A DNA stretch of 64,000 nt from Paenibacillus ottowii (GCF_006874425.1 NZ_VIJZ01000003.1:310001-374000), one strand, 5' to 3'. Positions 41,845-51,467 are shown, counted from the stretch's first letter. Program-made: numbers and translations. Notes: a model not told the origin generated them from the sequence alone.

Positions 41845-42489
41845 CTACAACGCTGCACGTACTTCTTTATATTTAGCTACATAACGGGCTGCATTTTCTG
41901 TGATCAAGTCGTAGCGACCTTCCTTGGCTGGAGCCGTCAAATTGCCTCCAATTCCCACGGCCACACATCCGTTACGCAGCCAGGTTTCCATATTGTCCAG
42001 ATCAACGCCACCGGTTGGCATAATCTGTACGTGAGGCATTGGCCCTCTAACAGCCTTAACAAAGTCCGCACCCATCGTATTGCCCGGGAACAGCTTCACG
42101 ACATCACTACCCAATTTCATGGCTTCCTTGATCTCGTTCAGCGTCATACAGCCTGGCATATAAGGAATCGCGTACAAATTGCATAGCTTCGCTGTTTCCT
42201 CTTCAAAAGCAGGACTCACGACAAACTCTGCTCCGGCCAGAATAGCAATTCTCGCCGTCAGTGACTCCAGTACAGTTCCTGCACCAATAACTGCCCGGTC
42301 CTTAAATTCGTCTTTCAATCTTCGAATGACCTGATCCGCATCCGGTGTCGTGAACGTAAGCTCAATATTATCCAAGCCGCCTTCAATACAGGCTTTGGAC
42401 ATTTGATACGCTTCCTCTGCCGTGTTTCCCCGAATGACTGCAACAACACCAACCGAAGTGATATGTTCCAAAACTTTCTTTTTCGTCAT
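41845..42489 (-). CDS. kdgA: KDPG/KHG aldolase
   Basis: A 214-residue class I aldolase splitting 2-keto-3-deoxy-6-phosphogluconate to pyruvate and glyceraldehyde-3-phosphate. VVAVIRGNTAEEA, IGAGTVLESLTARIAILAGA, EFVVSPAFEEET, YMPGCMTLNEIKEAM, and the Schiff-base lysine in SDVVKLFPGNTMGADFVKAV are classic. The start at 42489 (MTKKKVLEHITSV) is preferred to 42522 by alignment with the family. It sits between kduI and kduD; with kdgK (43740) it completes KDG to central metabolism. Confidence 0.92.
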   Translation of the reverse strand: MTKKKVLEHITSVGVVAVIRGNTAEEAYQMSKACIEGGLDNIELTFTTPDADQVIRRLKDEFKDRAVIGAGTVLESLTARIAILAGAEFVVSPAFEEETAKLCNLYAIPYMPGCMTLNEIKEAMKLGSDVVKLFPGNTMGADFVKAVRGPMPHVQIMPTGGVDLDNMETWLRNGCVAVGIGGNLTAPAKEGRYDLITENAARYVAKYKEVRAAL

Positions 42490-42568
42490 GTTCCTGATCC
42501 TTTCCACGAATGGGATGGCCATGGTTCCTCAGCCGCTTGCAGGTCTACGCTCCAATGCAAAAACCGGA

Positions 42569-43399
42569 TTAACGCAGCTCGCTCATGGCTACCTGATCCA
42601 TGTCTTTATATGTTTTATTTTCACCGGCCATGCCCCAAATGAAGGTATAGCTGCCTGTAGCCGCACCGCAATGGATAGACCAAGGCGGAGAAATAACGGC
42701 TTCATCATTTTTCATGACCAGATGGCGCGTTTCGTTCGGCTCACCCATTAGGTGGAACATTCTCGCGTTTTCATCCAGCTCAAAGTAGAAATACACTTCC
42801 ATGCGACGGTCATGAACATGGGTCGGCATGGAGTTCCACACACTGCCGTTCTCTAGTGTGGTCATACCCATAACCAATTGGCAGCTTTGAATGCCTTCAT
42901 CATGGATAAAGCGGCGTAACATACGGTTATTGGCTGTTTCTTGCGAACCCAGACTTTCAGACGGCACATCAGCAAAAGACTGCTTTGTCGTCGGGTACGT
43001 GGTATGGGCCAAGGCTGAAACGATATAAAATTTCGCCGGCTTTCCACTGGAATCGCTTTCAAAGATCAACTCCTTGGCACCTTTACCTACGTAGAGGCAG
43101 TCTTTTATGGCCAGCTCGTAAGTTTCACCATCCACCTTGACCGTACCGCTGCCGCCGACATTAAAAACACCCAGTTCACGACGCTCCAAGAAAGTTTCCG
43201 CTTTGATTTGATCGCTGCCTTCCAGTGCAACAGATTTATTCACGGGATGAATGCCCCCGATAATAACACGATCTTCATGCGTATAGACCAGCTTTACTTC
43301 CTCAGGTACAAAAAGCTCCTGGATCAGATAGTGCTGACGCAACTCTTCAGTTGTAAAATGCTTGGCATGTTCGGGATGAGTTGAATAACGCATTTCCAT
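42569..43399 (-). CDS. kduI: 5-dehydro-4-deoxy-D-glucuronate isomerase
   Basis: A 276-residue double cupin. It isomerises 5-keto-4-deoxyuronate, the product of oligogalacturonide lyase action, to 2,5-diketo-3-deoxygluconate. Metal-binding and family segments: MPTHVHDRRMEVYFYFELDE, HLMGEPNETRHLVMKNDEAV, SPPWSIHCGAATGSYTFIWG, GMAGENKTYKDMDQV. Length equals the KduI norm (about 275-280). GGAGG precedes the ATG. It is the first gene of kduI-kdgA-kduD and divergent from kdgK, so the gap 43400-43739 probably holds shared control sites. Confidence 0.95.
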   Translation of the reverse strand: MEMRYSTHPEHAKHFTTEELRQHYLIQELFVPEEVKLVYTHEDRVIIGGIHPVNKSVALEGSDQIKAETFLERRELGVFNVGGSGTVKVDGETYELAIKDCLYVGKGAKELIFESDSSGKPAKFYIVSALAHTTYPTTKQSFADVPSESLGSQETANNRMLRRFIHDEGIQSCQLVMGMTTLENGSVWNSMPTHVHDRRMEVYFYFELDENARMFHLMGEPNETRHLVMKNDEAVISPPWSIHCGAATGSYTFIWGMAGENKTYKDMDQVAMSELR

Positions 43400-43739
43400 A
43401 AAAACATTCCTCCTGTTTAGATAAATTTTTTTATCAACGGAATCATTATAAAAGCGGTTTCTAACTCTACTTCTTAGCTAGAATTGTAATAATTATCTAA
43501 GATGGTGTCAACCCAAAACTTCATCATTCCTAGGAAAAGCCTTAATATTCGCGATTTTTTACATGTTTTTTACCTTTTGATAAACAAGGACATATTTTTT
43601 TATCTATTTTATCCAAAAAGTTTTTAGCAAATATATCAACTTACTCATTGTGAAAAACCGATTTATGTGATAATTTCATTTTATTCAGGCGGTGCATACG
43701 CTTACAGATTTAGTTTACTAAACATAAGGAGGAATTCAA
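43400..43739. promoter_or_regulatory. Divergent kduI-kdgK control region
   Basis: 340 bases, AT-rich. Near kduI there is a perfect palindrome GATAAATTTTTTTATC (43423-43438). Toward kdgK there is a TGTGATAAT extended -10-like box (43666-43674) and the inverted repeat TTAGTTTACTAA (43710-43721) just ahead of the ribosome binding site. A similar TTTAGTAAATTTAC lies upstream of kdgR (45946-45959). These are candidate KdgR sites. Confidence 0.4.
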
Positions 43740-44696
43740 ATGACCGCAACATTGGATGCTGTTACCTTTGGAGAACCTATGGCCATGTTTTACGCCAATG
43801 AAGCAGGCTCTCTGGATGAGGTGCGTTCATTTACCAAAGCGCTGGCTGGGGCGGAGACGAATGTTTCGGCTGGTTTGTCGCGTTTGGGACTAAGAGCAGG
43901 ACTCGTGACCAAACTCGGGGAGGATACATTCGGCAGGTTCATTGCCGATGCACTGCGTCAGGAGAAGATCGACACTCAAAATGTCATGTTTACCAAAGAC
44001 CGCTCTACCGGGATGCTGATTAAGTCTAAAGTTACCAGCGGCGATCCTGAGGTCGAATATTTTCGCAAGCATTCCGCCGCTTCCACACTGAGCATCGCTG
44101 ATTTTAACGAAGCTTACTTTGCCGAGGCTCGCCACTTGCACTTTACAGGTATTTCTGTCGCACTTTCCCCTGAATGCCGCGACTTCGCCCGCCATGCAAA
44201 GCAGTTTATGAAAAAGGCAGACAAAACCGTATCCTTTGATCCTAACCTCAGACCTAAATTATGGGCTGACACGCAAACGATGGTGAAGGCAATTAACGAA
44301 GCGTCCGAGGGTTGTGACTGGCTGCTGCCAGGCATCCATGAAGGTAAAATATTAACAGGCTATACTTCGCCTGAAGATATCGCTTCGTTCTACCTCGATC
44401 GCGGCACCTCGCTGGTGATCATCAAGCTGGGAACCGAAGGCGCCTATTACAAATCCGCAGATGCGGAGGGGTATGTCAAGCGTTTCCGGGTTGATCATGT
44501 CGTAGATACCGTCGGCGCAGGCGACGGCTTTGCCGCAGGTGTGATTAGTGCGCTGCTGGAGGGCTTACCCCTGGCTGAAGCGGTCAAGCGCGGGAATGCA
44601 CTTGGTGCGCTGGCTGTCATGTCAGCCGGAGATATGGACGGCTATCCGACACGAGCCGAACTGGAATCCTTTTTGCTCAGCGCCAGCACGAATTAG
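43740..44696 (+). CDS. kdgK: 2-keto-3-deoxygluconate kinase
   Basis: A 318-residue ribokinase/PfkB-family kinase that phosphorylates KDG to KDPG. N-terminal VTFGEPMAMFYANEAGSLDE and the glycine-rich AGAETNVSAGLSRLGLRAGL are typical of KdgK; C-terminal DTVGAGDGFAAGVISALLEG is the PfkB signature with catalytic Asp. TAAGGAGGA precedes the ATG. It is transcribed away from kduI, and a long terminator-like hairpin (44781-44854) follows. With KdgA the product becomes pyruvate plus glyceraldehyde-3-phosphate. Confidence 0.93.
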   Translation: MTATLDAVTFGEPMAMFYANEAGSLDEVRSFTKALAGAETNVSAGLSRLGLRAGLVTKLGEDTFGRFIADALRQEKIDTQNVMFTKDRSTGMLIKSKVTSGDPEVEYFRKHSAASTLSIADFNEAYFAEARHLHFTGISVALSPECRDFARHAKQFMKKADKTVSFDPNLRPKLWADTQTMVKAINEASEGCDWLLPGIHEGKILTGYTSPEDIASFYLDRGTSLVIIKLGTEGAYYKSADAEGYVKRFRVDHVVDTVGAGDGFAAGVISALLEGLPLAEAVKRGNALGALAVMSAGDMDGYPTRAELESFLLSASTN

Positions 44697-44780
44697 ACCG
44701 GGTTTATTCCCCGCATAACCTTTACCGCTATTAGCGCAAAGTCAACAAGGCCGAATTCAATGTCAGCCTTAACTTCCAAT

Positions 44781-44854
44781 AGCCCGTGTTCGCATTTGTG
44801 TACCTGAGCAGCATACGCATACTCAGATCGCACAATGGAATACGGGCTTTTTTT
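44781..44854 (+). terminator. Terminator after kdgK
   Basis: AGCCCGT-TTCGCATTTGTG pairs with CGCACAATGGAATACGGGCT (with bulges), followed by TTTTTTT. Confidence 0.6.
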
Positions 44855-44876
44855 ATAATAGATGTCAGAATGCCGT

Positions 44877-45890
44877 CTACAGCGTTTTGATGGATTCTCC
44901 GCGATGGATATCCGGCACAAATCGGTAAATAATCGGCACTGACTCGCCGCCTTCTTCAATGCTGGACAGCAGCGTTTTTGCCGCCTGCCTCCCCATATCC
45001 GCAATCGGTTGTGTAATGGTCGTAATCGGCGGATTATAAATATGGGCAAATTCCGCGTCGTCAATCCCGATAACGGACAGCTCTGCCGGAATACGAATGC
45101 GGCGGGCATTCACATACTTCAACACCTCAGCCAACACAATATCATTTCCGGCCAACAGCGCAGTCGGCGGCTCTGGCAGTTGAAACAGTTCTTTCAGCGT
45201 CTGCTGGATTTCTTCTCTCGGTACACTGTGCATATATTCATCACGAGAAGGCAAGCCATGCTCCTCCAGCGCCTTCTTGTATCCGCTGAGCCGCTCCACT
45301 CGGGGAGTAATCCGATTCAGGCCAAGGGGCAAGGTAATCAGCGCAATTCGCTCATGCTTGTGAGCCACAAGCTCCTGAATCGCCAGCTTAACCGCCATTT
45401 CGTTATCCAGCAGCAGACTGCGCGTATTGACACCGTCCACCAAACGGTCCAAAAACACCAATGGATATTTCTCACGAATGAGTTGGTTGTAAATGTCTGC
45501 ATGCTTGCCTGTCGGGAAGATGATCAAGCCGTCCACTTGACGGGCCTTGAGCATCTCAATATACTGGCTTTCCTTATCAGGATTTTCATCGGCGTTGCAA
45601 ATGATCACCTGAATGCCAAAGCGCTGCAATTCCTCCTCAATCGCACGGATAGATTGGATCGACAGCGTATAGTCAATGTTGGCTACAATAACTCCCACCA
45701 TAAATGTCCGGTTTTGCTTCAAGCTGCGGGCCAGCCCGTTAGGCTGATAGTTCAACTCTTGAATAACCTCCGCAATCCGGTCTTTGGTCTGGTCACTCAT
45801 ATATTTATATCGTTTGTTCAGAAATTGCGAGACCGTGCTTTTAGACACTCCCGCCCTCTGGGCAACATCTTCAATCGTCGGCTTCTTCAT
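44877..45890 (-). CDS. kdgR: LacI-family regulator KdgR
   Basis: A 337-residue LacI-type repressor. N-terminal HTH: TIEDVAQRAGVSKSTVSQFL with hinge LARSLKQNRT; the effector domain has VGVIVANIDYTLSIQSIRAI, ARQVDGLIIFPTGKHADIYN, FLDRLVDGVNTRSLLLDNEM, VIGIDDAEFAHIYNPPITTI. Its place beside kdgK and kdu genes supports a role as KDG-responsive repressor of this cluster. It is convergent with kdgK. A candidate operator-like sequence lies upstream at 45946-45959, suggesting autoregulation. Confidence 0.85.
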   Translation of the reverse strand: MKKPTIEDVAQRAGVSKSTVSQFLNKRYKYMSDQTKDRIAEVIQELNYQPNGLARSLKQNRTFMVGVIVANIDYTLSIQSIRAIEEELQRFGIQVIICNADENPDKESQYIEMLKARQVDGLIIFPTGKHADIYNQLIREKYPLVFLDRLVDGVNTRSLLLDNEMAVKLAIQELVAHKHERIALITLPLGLNRITPRVERLSGYKKALEEHGLPSRDEYMHSVPREEIQQTLKELFQLPEPPTALLAGNDIVLAEVLKYVNARRIRIPAELSVIGIDDAEFAHIYNPPITTITQPIADMGRQAAKTLLSSIEEGGESVPIIYRFVPDIHRGESIKTL

Positions 45891-46086
45891 CGGTACACTC
45901 CTTGTCTTTCATGTACTGCGTTAGTGCAACAAAAGTATATCTTTTTTTTAGTAAATTTACCACACTTCTATTTATGAATGCCATTATGATATGTTTCGAG
46001 CTTACTTGTACAGCAACATTTCCGCCTATTCCGTTTTCCATATATCATTTTTGATTTTCTACTATTTCTTCTCTATGCAGCAAAAA

Positions 46087-46119
46087 GAGGCAGCTCAAGA
46101 TGTTCTCTTGAACTGCCTC
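46087..46119 (-). terminator. Terminator after the MATE gene
   Basis: GAGGCAG(C/T)TCAAGA arms (46087-46100 and 46106-46119) with a 5-base loop; on the minus strand the stem is followed by TCTTTTTGC. Confidence 0.7.
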
Positions 46120-46182
46120 CACGTATATAACTCTATCGAAAGGCCAGGTTCCAGCTAACGCAACGCTAAATAACTGCTTGGG

Positions 46183-47592
46183 TTAGTGTGCCGGAACAGG
46201 CGTTGCAGACTGATCTGGTGTATCGTGCTCGACCAGTGAATGCTTTTCCCATAACCGACTTCTCCAGCGGGCATACATGATGACAGCACGAGTCCACTCA
46301 TCAGCAGCAATCGCCAGCCACACGCCAGCGAGTCCCATATCCAGCTTGAACACCAGCAGATAGCCGAGAGGCAAGCTCATACAGACCATGGAGATCAACC
46401 CCATATAGACCGGGAACTTGGCATCTCCAGCAGCACGCAATGAGTTAATGATGACGATATTCGTCGTCCGTCCAGTTTCCAGCAGAATGCTAAGTAAAAT
46501 AACCTGCGCACCCAAACGAATAATTTCAGGGTTCTCCGTAAACAAACCGAGCAAGGGAACACGGAAAAAGATAACCACCGCATCAATAATCACAGTCACG
46601 AGTAGCGCCCATTTCACACTGTTCAATACACGTTTATAAGCCGTATCCTTCTCTCTGGCTCCCACGAGCCTTCCCACTACGATAGCCGTTCCCATACCGA
46701 CGGCCATACTGAACAAGTAGATATAGCTCGAAATATTATTCGCATACTGGCGTGTTGCCATCGCTTCTGCACCCAGATAAGTCACGTACAGTGTGAATAT
46801 GAGCTGACATGACTGATACATAATAGACTCCAGTGCGGATGGTACACCGATGCGCAATATTTTGGAAATGAACTTTTTGGACAAGTGAACGTAATATTTC
46901 CACTCGACACGCACCTCAGTGACCCGGTACATCAGCCAGAAGAAAATTAAGAGACAAATAAAGCGGCTACCGACTGTAGAAATAGCAGCACCTTCTACAC
47001 CAAGTGCAGGCATGCCCCAATGCCCCAAAATCAAAACATAGTTGCCGACCACGTGGATCACGTTCATAAAAACCGATACATACATCGTTTCTTTGGTAAA
47101 GCCGTGCGTACGAATAGTCGCCGCCAGCGAGTTAATCAATGCCTGAAGGAAAATGGCCCCCCCGACGATACTCATATAGGATTCTGCGTAAGTCAGAATA
47201 TCCCCCTGGACATTCAGCCATTGCAACATATGAGTACCGAACACAAGAAAAGTTACGCTAAGCAAAAGACCTACCATTAAATTCAAAGTAATGGCCGTAC
47301 CCGTCACCTGGGCCGCTTCGACTAGTTTCTTAGAACCGATATATTGAGCTACGACGATAGCAGCGCCGTTGCCGATAACCTCCAGTACAAGGATGGCAAT
47401 TGAAATAATTTGATTGGATGCGCCCACACCCGACACTGCATTATCCGATACAGAGCTGAGCATGAATGTATCGACGCTTCCCATTAACATAAACAGGAAC
47501 AATTCAAGGAAAATAGGCCATGTCAAACGGAACAAATTCAGTTCCTTGGCTTCGGACAATACCGAACCCTTTTTTAGTGCTCTAGTTGTCAT
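46183..47592 (-). CDS. MATE family efflux transporter
   Basis: A 469-residue, 12-helix multidrug/toxic compound extruder. Begins LNLFRLTWPIFLELFLFMLM then GSVDTFMLSSVSDNAVSGVG, the usual MatE start. Second half: RIGVPSALESIMYQSCQLIF and YLFSMAVGMGTAIVVGRLVG. C-terminal tail is charged and hydrophilic. AAAGGTGA precedes the ATG. It probably exports cationic drugs or metabolites using a Na+ or H+ gradient; no specific substrate is indicated by neighbours. Confidence 0.9.
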   Translation of the reverse strand: MTTRALKKGSVLSEAKELNLFRLTWPIFLELFLFMLMGSVDTFMLSSVSDNAVSGVGASNQIISIAILVLEVIGNGAAIVVAQYIGSKKLVEAAQVTGTAITLNLMVGLLLSVTFLVFGTHMLQWLNVQGDILTYAESYMSIVGGAIFLQALINSLAATIRTHGFTKETMYVSVFMNVIHVVGNYVLILGHWGMPALGVEGAAISTVGSRFICLLIFFWLMYRVTEVRVEWKYYVHLSKKFISKILRIGVPSALESIMYQSCQLIFTLYVTYLGAEAMATRQYANNISSYIYLFSMAVGMGTAIVVGRLVGAREKDTAYKRVLNSVKWALLVTVIIDAVVIFFRVPLLGLFTENPEIIRLGAQVILLSILLETGRTTNIVIINSLRAAGDAKFPVYMGLISMVCMSLPLGYLLVFKLDMGLAGVWLAIAADEWTRAVIMYARWRSRLWEKHSLVEHDTPDQSATPVPAH

Positions 47593-47947
47593 TCATTCAC
47601 CTTTCTTCATAGAATATTTAATGATCAAAGGGTATGTTAGCACAGTCATTCTGAAAATACATCCCGTTTACGTAAAATGATTTGAAAAATACGTAAGAAT
47701 TCATTTATCACCTTCTTTATATTTGATTATCGAACTTTATTGAAACAAGTTGTTGCAAGAATATAGCCATAATCGGTCCGCTCGATGTCTTGATGAGCTT
47801 AAGGTTATAATAGGATACGAGCTTGTGAGCATTGCCGCTGACAGGCTGTGCAGATTGTTGTATGCTTTCTAAGCATAATTTGTAAATTAGAAATGGAACA
47901 TATAGGCCATTCATAGGCTTAAACGGTAATAAAGGAGGCTTTTATAG
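47593..47947. other. Intergenic region between divergent MATE and YhdH-type genes
   Basis: 355 bases. No coding stretch with a ribosome binding site seen. Presumably holds two divergent promoters; no clear operator. Confidence 0.35.
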
Positions 47948-48955
47948 ATGACTCAGTCATTTCAAGCCCTTGTCGTCGATCAGACACAGGACGATGAAGT
48001 TCAAGCAGAGGTACGTTCTTTGGAAGCTGCCAGTTTGCCTGCTGGAGAGGTATTGATTCGTGTCGCTTATTCCAGCATCAATTATAAAGACGGGCTTGCC
48101 GCCCGCAAGGATGGCAATATTGTCAAAGCCTATCCATTCGTACCCGGCATAGATTGCTCGGGAACCGTTGTTTCATCCGAGGATAGCCGCTTTAGCGAAG
48201 GACAAGCGGTGCTCGTTACTGGCTACGGGCTGGGTGTGTCTCAATTCGGAGGATTCAGCCAATATGCTCGGGTGCCTGCGGACTGGGTAGTTCCGCTTCC
48301 AGACGGACTCACGCTGAGAGAGGCGATGATTTTCGGGACAGCCGGATTCACCGCAGCCCTGTCGTTATATCGGCTGGAGCAAAACGGCGTTGCGCCGGAT
48401 AAGGGCAAAGTACTCGTCACCGGTGCGACGGGTGGTGTAGGCGGTGCAGCCATTGCTTTGCTGCACAAGCGGGGCTATCATGTCGTGGCCAGTAGCGGCA
48501 AGGCCGAATCGCATGATTACCTCAAGGCGCTTGGGGCAGCCGAGGTTATTTCGCGTGAGGAGGTTTACGACGGTACCGAAAGCATCCGTCCGCTAGGCAA
48601 GCAGCTGTGGCAAGCGGCTGTTGACCCTGTAGGCGGAAAGCCGCTCGCTTCGCTGCTCAGCCAGATCGCCTACAATGGCTCGGTTGCCGTGAGCGGCCTG
48701 ACGGCAGGCACCAAGCTGCCTACGACAGTGCTGCCGTTTATTTTGCGCGGCGTAAATCTGCTGGGCATAGACTCTGTCTTCTGCCCCTATGACACCCGCG
48801 CAGCGATTTGGAAGCACCTTGGCAGTGATTGGAAGCCGGAACAGCTGGAGCGGCTCGTTGAGCGCGAAATCGGCTTGGCTGATCTGCCAAGCGCGCTCGA
48901 AGACATCCTCGCCGCCCGTTCGCAGGGTAGAACGATTGTACGGCTGGCTGATTGA
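47948..48955 (+). CDS. YhdH/AcuI-type zinc-independent alcohol dehydrogenase (acrylyl-CoA reductase family)
   Basis: A 335-residue medium-chain dehydrogenase without zinc-ligand cysteines. VAYSSINYKDGLAARKDGNI and FVPGIDCSGTVVSSEDSRF are typical of the YhdH/AcuI group; VLVTGATGGVGGAAIALLHK binds NADPH. Family members reduce acrylyl-CoA or act on quinone-like compounds. AAAGGAGG precedes the ATG. Followed by a strong terminator (49048). Single gene. Confidence 0.88.
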   Translation: MTQSFQALVVDQTQDDEVQAEVRSLEAASLPAGEVLIRVAYSSINYKDGLAARKDGNIVKAYPFVPGIDCSGTVVSSEDSRFSEGQAVLVTGYGLGVSQFGGFSQYARVPADWVVPLPDGLTLREAMIFGTAGFTAALSLYRLEQNGVAPDKGKVLVTGATGGVGGAAIALLHKRGYHVVASSGKAESHDYLKALGAAEVISREEVYDGTESIRPLGKQLWQAAVDPVGGKPLASLLSQIAYNGSVAVSGLTAGTKLPTTVLPFILRGVNLLGIDSVFCPYDTRAAIWKHLGSDWKPEQLERLVEREIGLADLPSALEDILAARSQGRTIVRLAD

Positions 48956-49047
48956 GCGGAAGGTTGTCCGCAAGCTATCCGTTGTCGTTTTTTTGCAAAA
49001 AGAAGTGTTCATTCCGTAGGGTCTAACGATCTAGCAATAAAACCTAT

Positions 49048-49095
49048 AAGAAGCCTGTAAATCTGTAGTTATGAGATTTACAGGCTTCTTTTTTT
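49048..49095 (+). terminator. Terminator after the YhdH-type gene
   Basis: A perfect 17-bp stem (49048-49064 / 49074-49090) with a 9-base loop, then seven T. Confidence 0.9.
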
Positions 49096-49126
49096 GTGTG
49101 ATACGCTTCTTTTTTACGTGTGATAC
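49083..49126 (+). repeat. 22-bp tandem repeat ahead of the ECF sigma gene
   Basis: Two copies of GCTTCTTTTTT..GTGTGATAC follow each other (GTGTGATAC at 49096 and 49118, 22 bases apart). The first copy shares its T-run with the preceding terminator. It may form part of the sigma promoter or a regulator site. Confidence 0.45.
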
Positions 49127-49243
49127 ATTGGAGAGAAAGTGAAATACACTCAGATGCGAGCCATCTCTTTTTCACATCCGAATGAACCTTTTGGAGACTC
49201 CAGTTGTTATATAGGTAAACTGCACGAGAAAGGAGAGCCATCC

Positions 49244-49795
49244 TTGGAGAGTAATCGGGAACTGTTTGATCTGTATCAACGGGATGTATACCGAACCTGC
49301 TACTACATGGTCCATAACACCTCGGATGCAGAGGATTTAACGCAGGAAGTGTTTATCATCCTGTTTCGTAGCAATCGTGAGCACATCGAGCAACTGAAAG
49401 CCTGGATTATGAAAATCACGGTCAATCATTGTCTGAACCATCTTAAACGCCAAAAAAGCCTGCATTTGAAAGTATCGGCCAATCCTCATCTTTTTACTGG
49501 GACAGAAAATAAGCCTGTGGACAGGCAGGTGGAGGATCGCGAGTCGGCGGAGGAATGGGCGGTTTATATGAACCGCCTTCCGGCCAAAATCCGCGCTGTG
49601 CTGACACTTCGCTATATGCACGATTTCACACTGGCGGAAATATCCAAGTTGCTGGAAATTCCGCTGGGAACCGTCAAATCCAGGACACACAAAGGGCTAA
49701 AGTTAATGGAGCAAATACTGCGGGAGGCTGGCGCACAGATTCCCACGATGGAAGGAGAGAACTATGAACAACGTAGAAAAGGCATTGAAGCGTAA
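49244..49795 (+). CDS. ECF sigma factor
   Basis: A 183-residue sigma-70 region 2/4 protein. Region 2: NRELFDLYQRDVYRTCYYMV and NTSDAEDLTQEVFIILFRSN; region 4: LPAKIRAVLTLRYMHDFTLA and LLEIPLGTVKSRTHKGLKLM. The TTG at 49244 is preferred to the ATG at 49139: AAAGGAGA lies 7-8 bases upstream and the protein then begins right at region 2. It overlaps the anti-sigma gene by 32 bases, so the two are produced in fixed ratio. Signal and target promoters are unknown. Confidence 0.85.
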   Translation: MESNRELFDLYQRDVYRTCYYMVHNTSDAEDLTQEVFIILFRSNREHIEQLKAWIMKITVNHCLNHLKRQKSLHLKVSANPHLFTGTENKPVDRQVEDRESAEEWAVYMNRLPAKIRAVLTLRYMHDFTLAEISKLLEIPLGTVKSRTHKGLKLMEQILREAGAQIPTMEGENYEQRRKGIEA

Positions 49796-51449
49796 GTTAA
49801 ATGACGATTCTGCATTGGCTTATCCTAACTTTGATGAGATGTGGAATCGGATGGAACAGGCAGGACATACAGTTCCAACGCTAACCGACGTTTCCGATTC
49901 ATTTACTCCACACCGGCATAGAAATTGGCGGAAAGTAGCTATCGCCGCCTCGCTAAGTGCACTTCTCGTTGCCGTTCCCGTCTATGCCGCCATCCATTAT
50001 AACTGGGGCAATCTGCTGTACGGAAGAAGTGGAATTGAGACGGCGTTAGCTCAAAACCTGGGGCAACCGTTGGAACAGTCTGTCACCAAAGACGGAATAA
50101 AGCTGACGTTGCATACCGCTATTGTCGATGAGAACCGGACCGTGATTCTGTACAGTCTGGAGGTCGGAAAACGCGCAGACAACGAGTTTTGGAATGTTAA
50201 AGGTGTATCACTTAAAAATGCTGCGGGAAAAAGTAGCGCAGGAGAGTATAGCTTCCAGCAATGGGATGAGAAAAACCAACGCTATAACGGCTACTTTGAA
50301 AGTGATTGGACACCGCAGCAAGAAACAGAGAACGTGCGGCTGACCGTAGATCATATGGAGCTCACCAGCGTTCAAGAACTGGATTTGCCGCTCGATATCA
50401 CATCGCCTCAAAAACAAACTTTCAAGCTGGATCGTAACGGCTTACAAGATATGAAGATACAGGTGTTCGAGCAAGGAAAAGATAAACTGATGTTGGCATC
50501 AGCGATTACTTTTGATTCGTCTATACCAAAGGAATGGGATAATCCGCAAATTATCGCCTACAAAGATGGGAAGCCTGTGAAGCCTCAATCTGGAGGGACT
50601 TTTGGTACACCGGGTGAGAACGGAGAATACACGGCTCAGCAGTATTTTACTAAAGGCGATATACCAAAAGGGCAGACCAGTTTCAAGCTGCAATATGCAC
50701 AAACGGAGAAAAGTACACATGAGCCCCTAAACTTTGACTTACAGTTAAGCAAGAAGAAAATGGAGAGCGGTACAATAAAAAGTGTGCTGAATACTCCATT
50801 AGAGAATGGCAACCCGAATTTTATGCTGGAACAAATGATTGTTACACCGACACAAATCCGTGTCACGATCAGAAGTGAAAAGAAATTCGCCATGTTACCT
50901 TATCAAAAGTATTTTCTTTCTGTGAATGGCACAATATTAGAGGGTAATCGCTGGTCTTCACCTGATCAGGACCACGATCTGAATACGATCCGTTTTGAAC
51001 GGCCGGCCAACATTGTGATTAACCGGGATACTCCCATTACTTTTACCGGCAAATACAAGGTCACGACCCATTCGGATGACAAAACACCTCAGCATTTAAC
51101 TGATATTTCAGAGCAAAAGCAGACACTAACGACGCAAATCGGGGGCTATCCTGTAAAGTGGACCTACTACAAGCAAGGATCGGACTTATTTGTGGAAACT
51201 GAAAGCGAGGATGCTCACTTTGGGGGGATCAACCAGACACATATTGGTCTGGGGAAGGAACGAATGATTGGCAAGCCGATCACAGCCAACTTTGCCGGAG
51301 ATGGCAATAACAAAGCAGTGGATGTCTACAAAAACTTCAAGGAAAAGGAAGCTTCTATTTATATGTTCTACTATACAACAGACGACCCGAAAGCCGAGAC
51401 GACCGTACCCTTGCAGCCTTTGACTAACAATAGCAAAACATCCAAATAG
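49764..51449 (+). CDS. DUF4179-type transmembrane anti-sigma factor
   Basis: A 561-residue single-pass protein. A cytoplasmic part of about 55 residues (MNNVEKALKRKLNDDSALAY onward) that should bind the sigma factor, a membrane helix at about residues 57-75 (VAIAASLSALLVAVPVYAAI), and a large extracytoplasmic beta-rich domain of the DUF4179 type (GTALAQNLGQ-like start, LTLHTAIVDENRTVILYSLE). Later repeats (LEQMIVTPTQIRVTIRSEKK) resemble DUF5643. GGAGAG precedes the ATG. Pairing with an ECF sigma in an overlapping operon supports the role. Confidence 0.8.
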   Translation: MNNVEKALKRKLNDDSALAYPNFDEMWNRMEQAGHTVPTLTDVSDSFTPHRHRNWRKVAIAASLSALLVAVPVYAAIHYNWGNLLYGRSGIETALAQNLGQPLEQSVTKDGIKLTLHTAIVDENRTVILYSLEVGKRADNEFWNVKGVSLKNAAGKSSAGEYSFQQWDEKNQRYNGYFESDWTPQQETENVRLTVDHMELTSVQELDLPLDITSPQKQTFKLDRNGLQDMKIQVFEQGKDKLMLASAITFDSSIPKEWDNPQIIAYKDGKPVKPQSGGTFGTPGENGEYTAQQYFTKGDIPKGQTSFKLQYAQTEKSTHEPLNFDLQLSKKKMESGTIKSVLNTPLENGNPNFMLEQMIVTPTQIRVTIRSEKKFAMLPYQKYFLSVNGTILEGNRWSSPDQDHDLNTIRFERPANIVINRDTPITFTGKYKVTTHSDDKTPQHLTDISEQKQTLTTQIGGYPVKWTYYKQGSDLFVETESEDAHFGGINQTHIGLGKERMIGKPITANFAGDGNNKAVDVYKNFKEKEASIYMFYYTTDDPKAETTVPLQPLTNNSKTSK

Positions 51450-51467
51450 ACAAAGCTATAAAAAGAA

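Noticed and set aside
43423..43438. Calling GATAAATTTTTTTATC a confirmed LacI-family operator
   Set aside because: It is perfectly symmetric but lacks the central CG common to LacI-family sites and could be an AT-rich coincidence.
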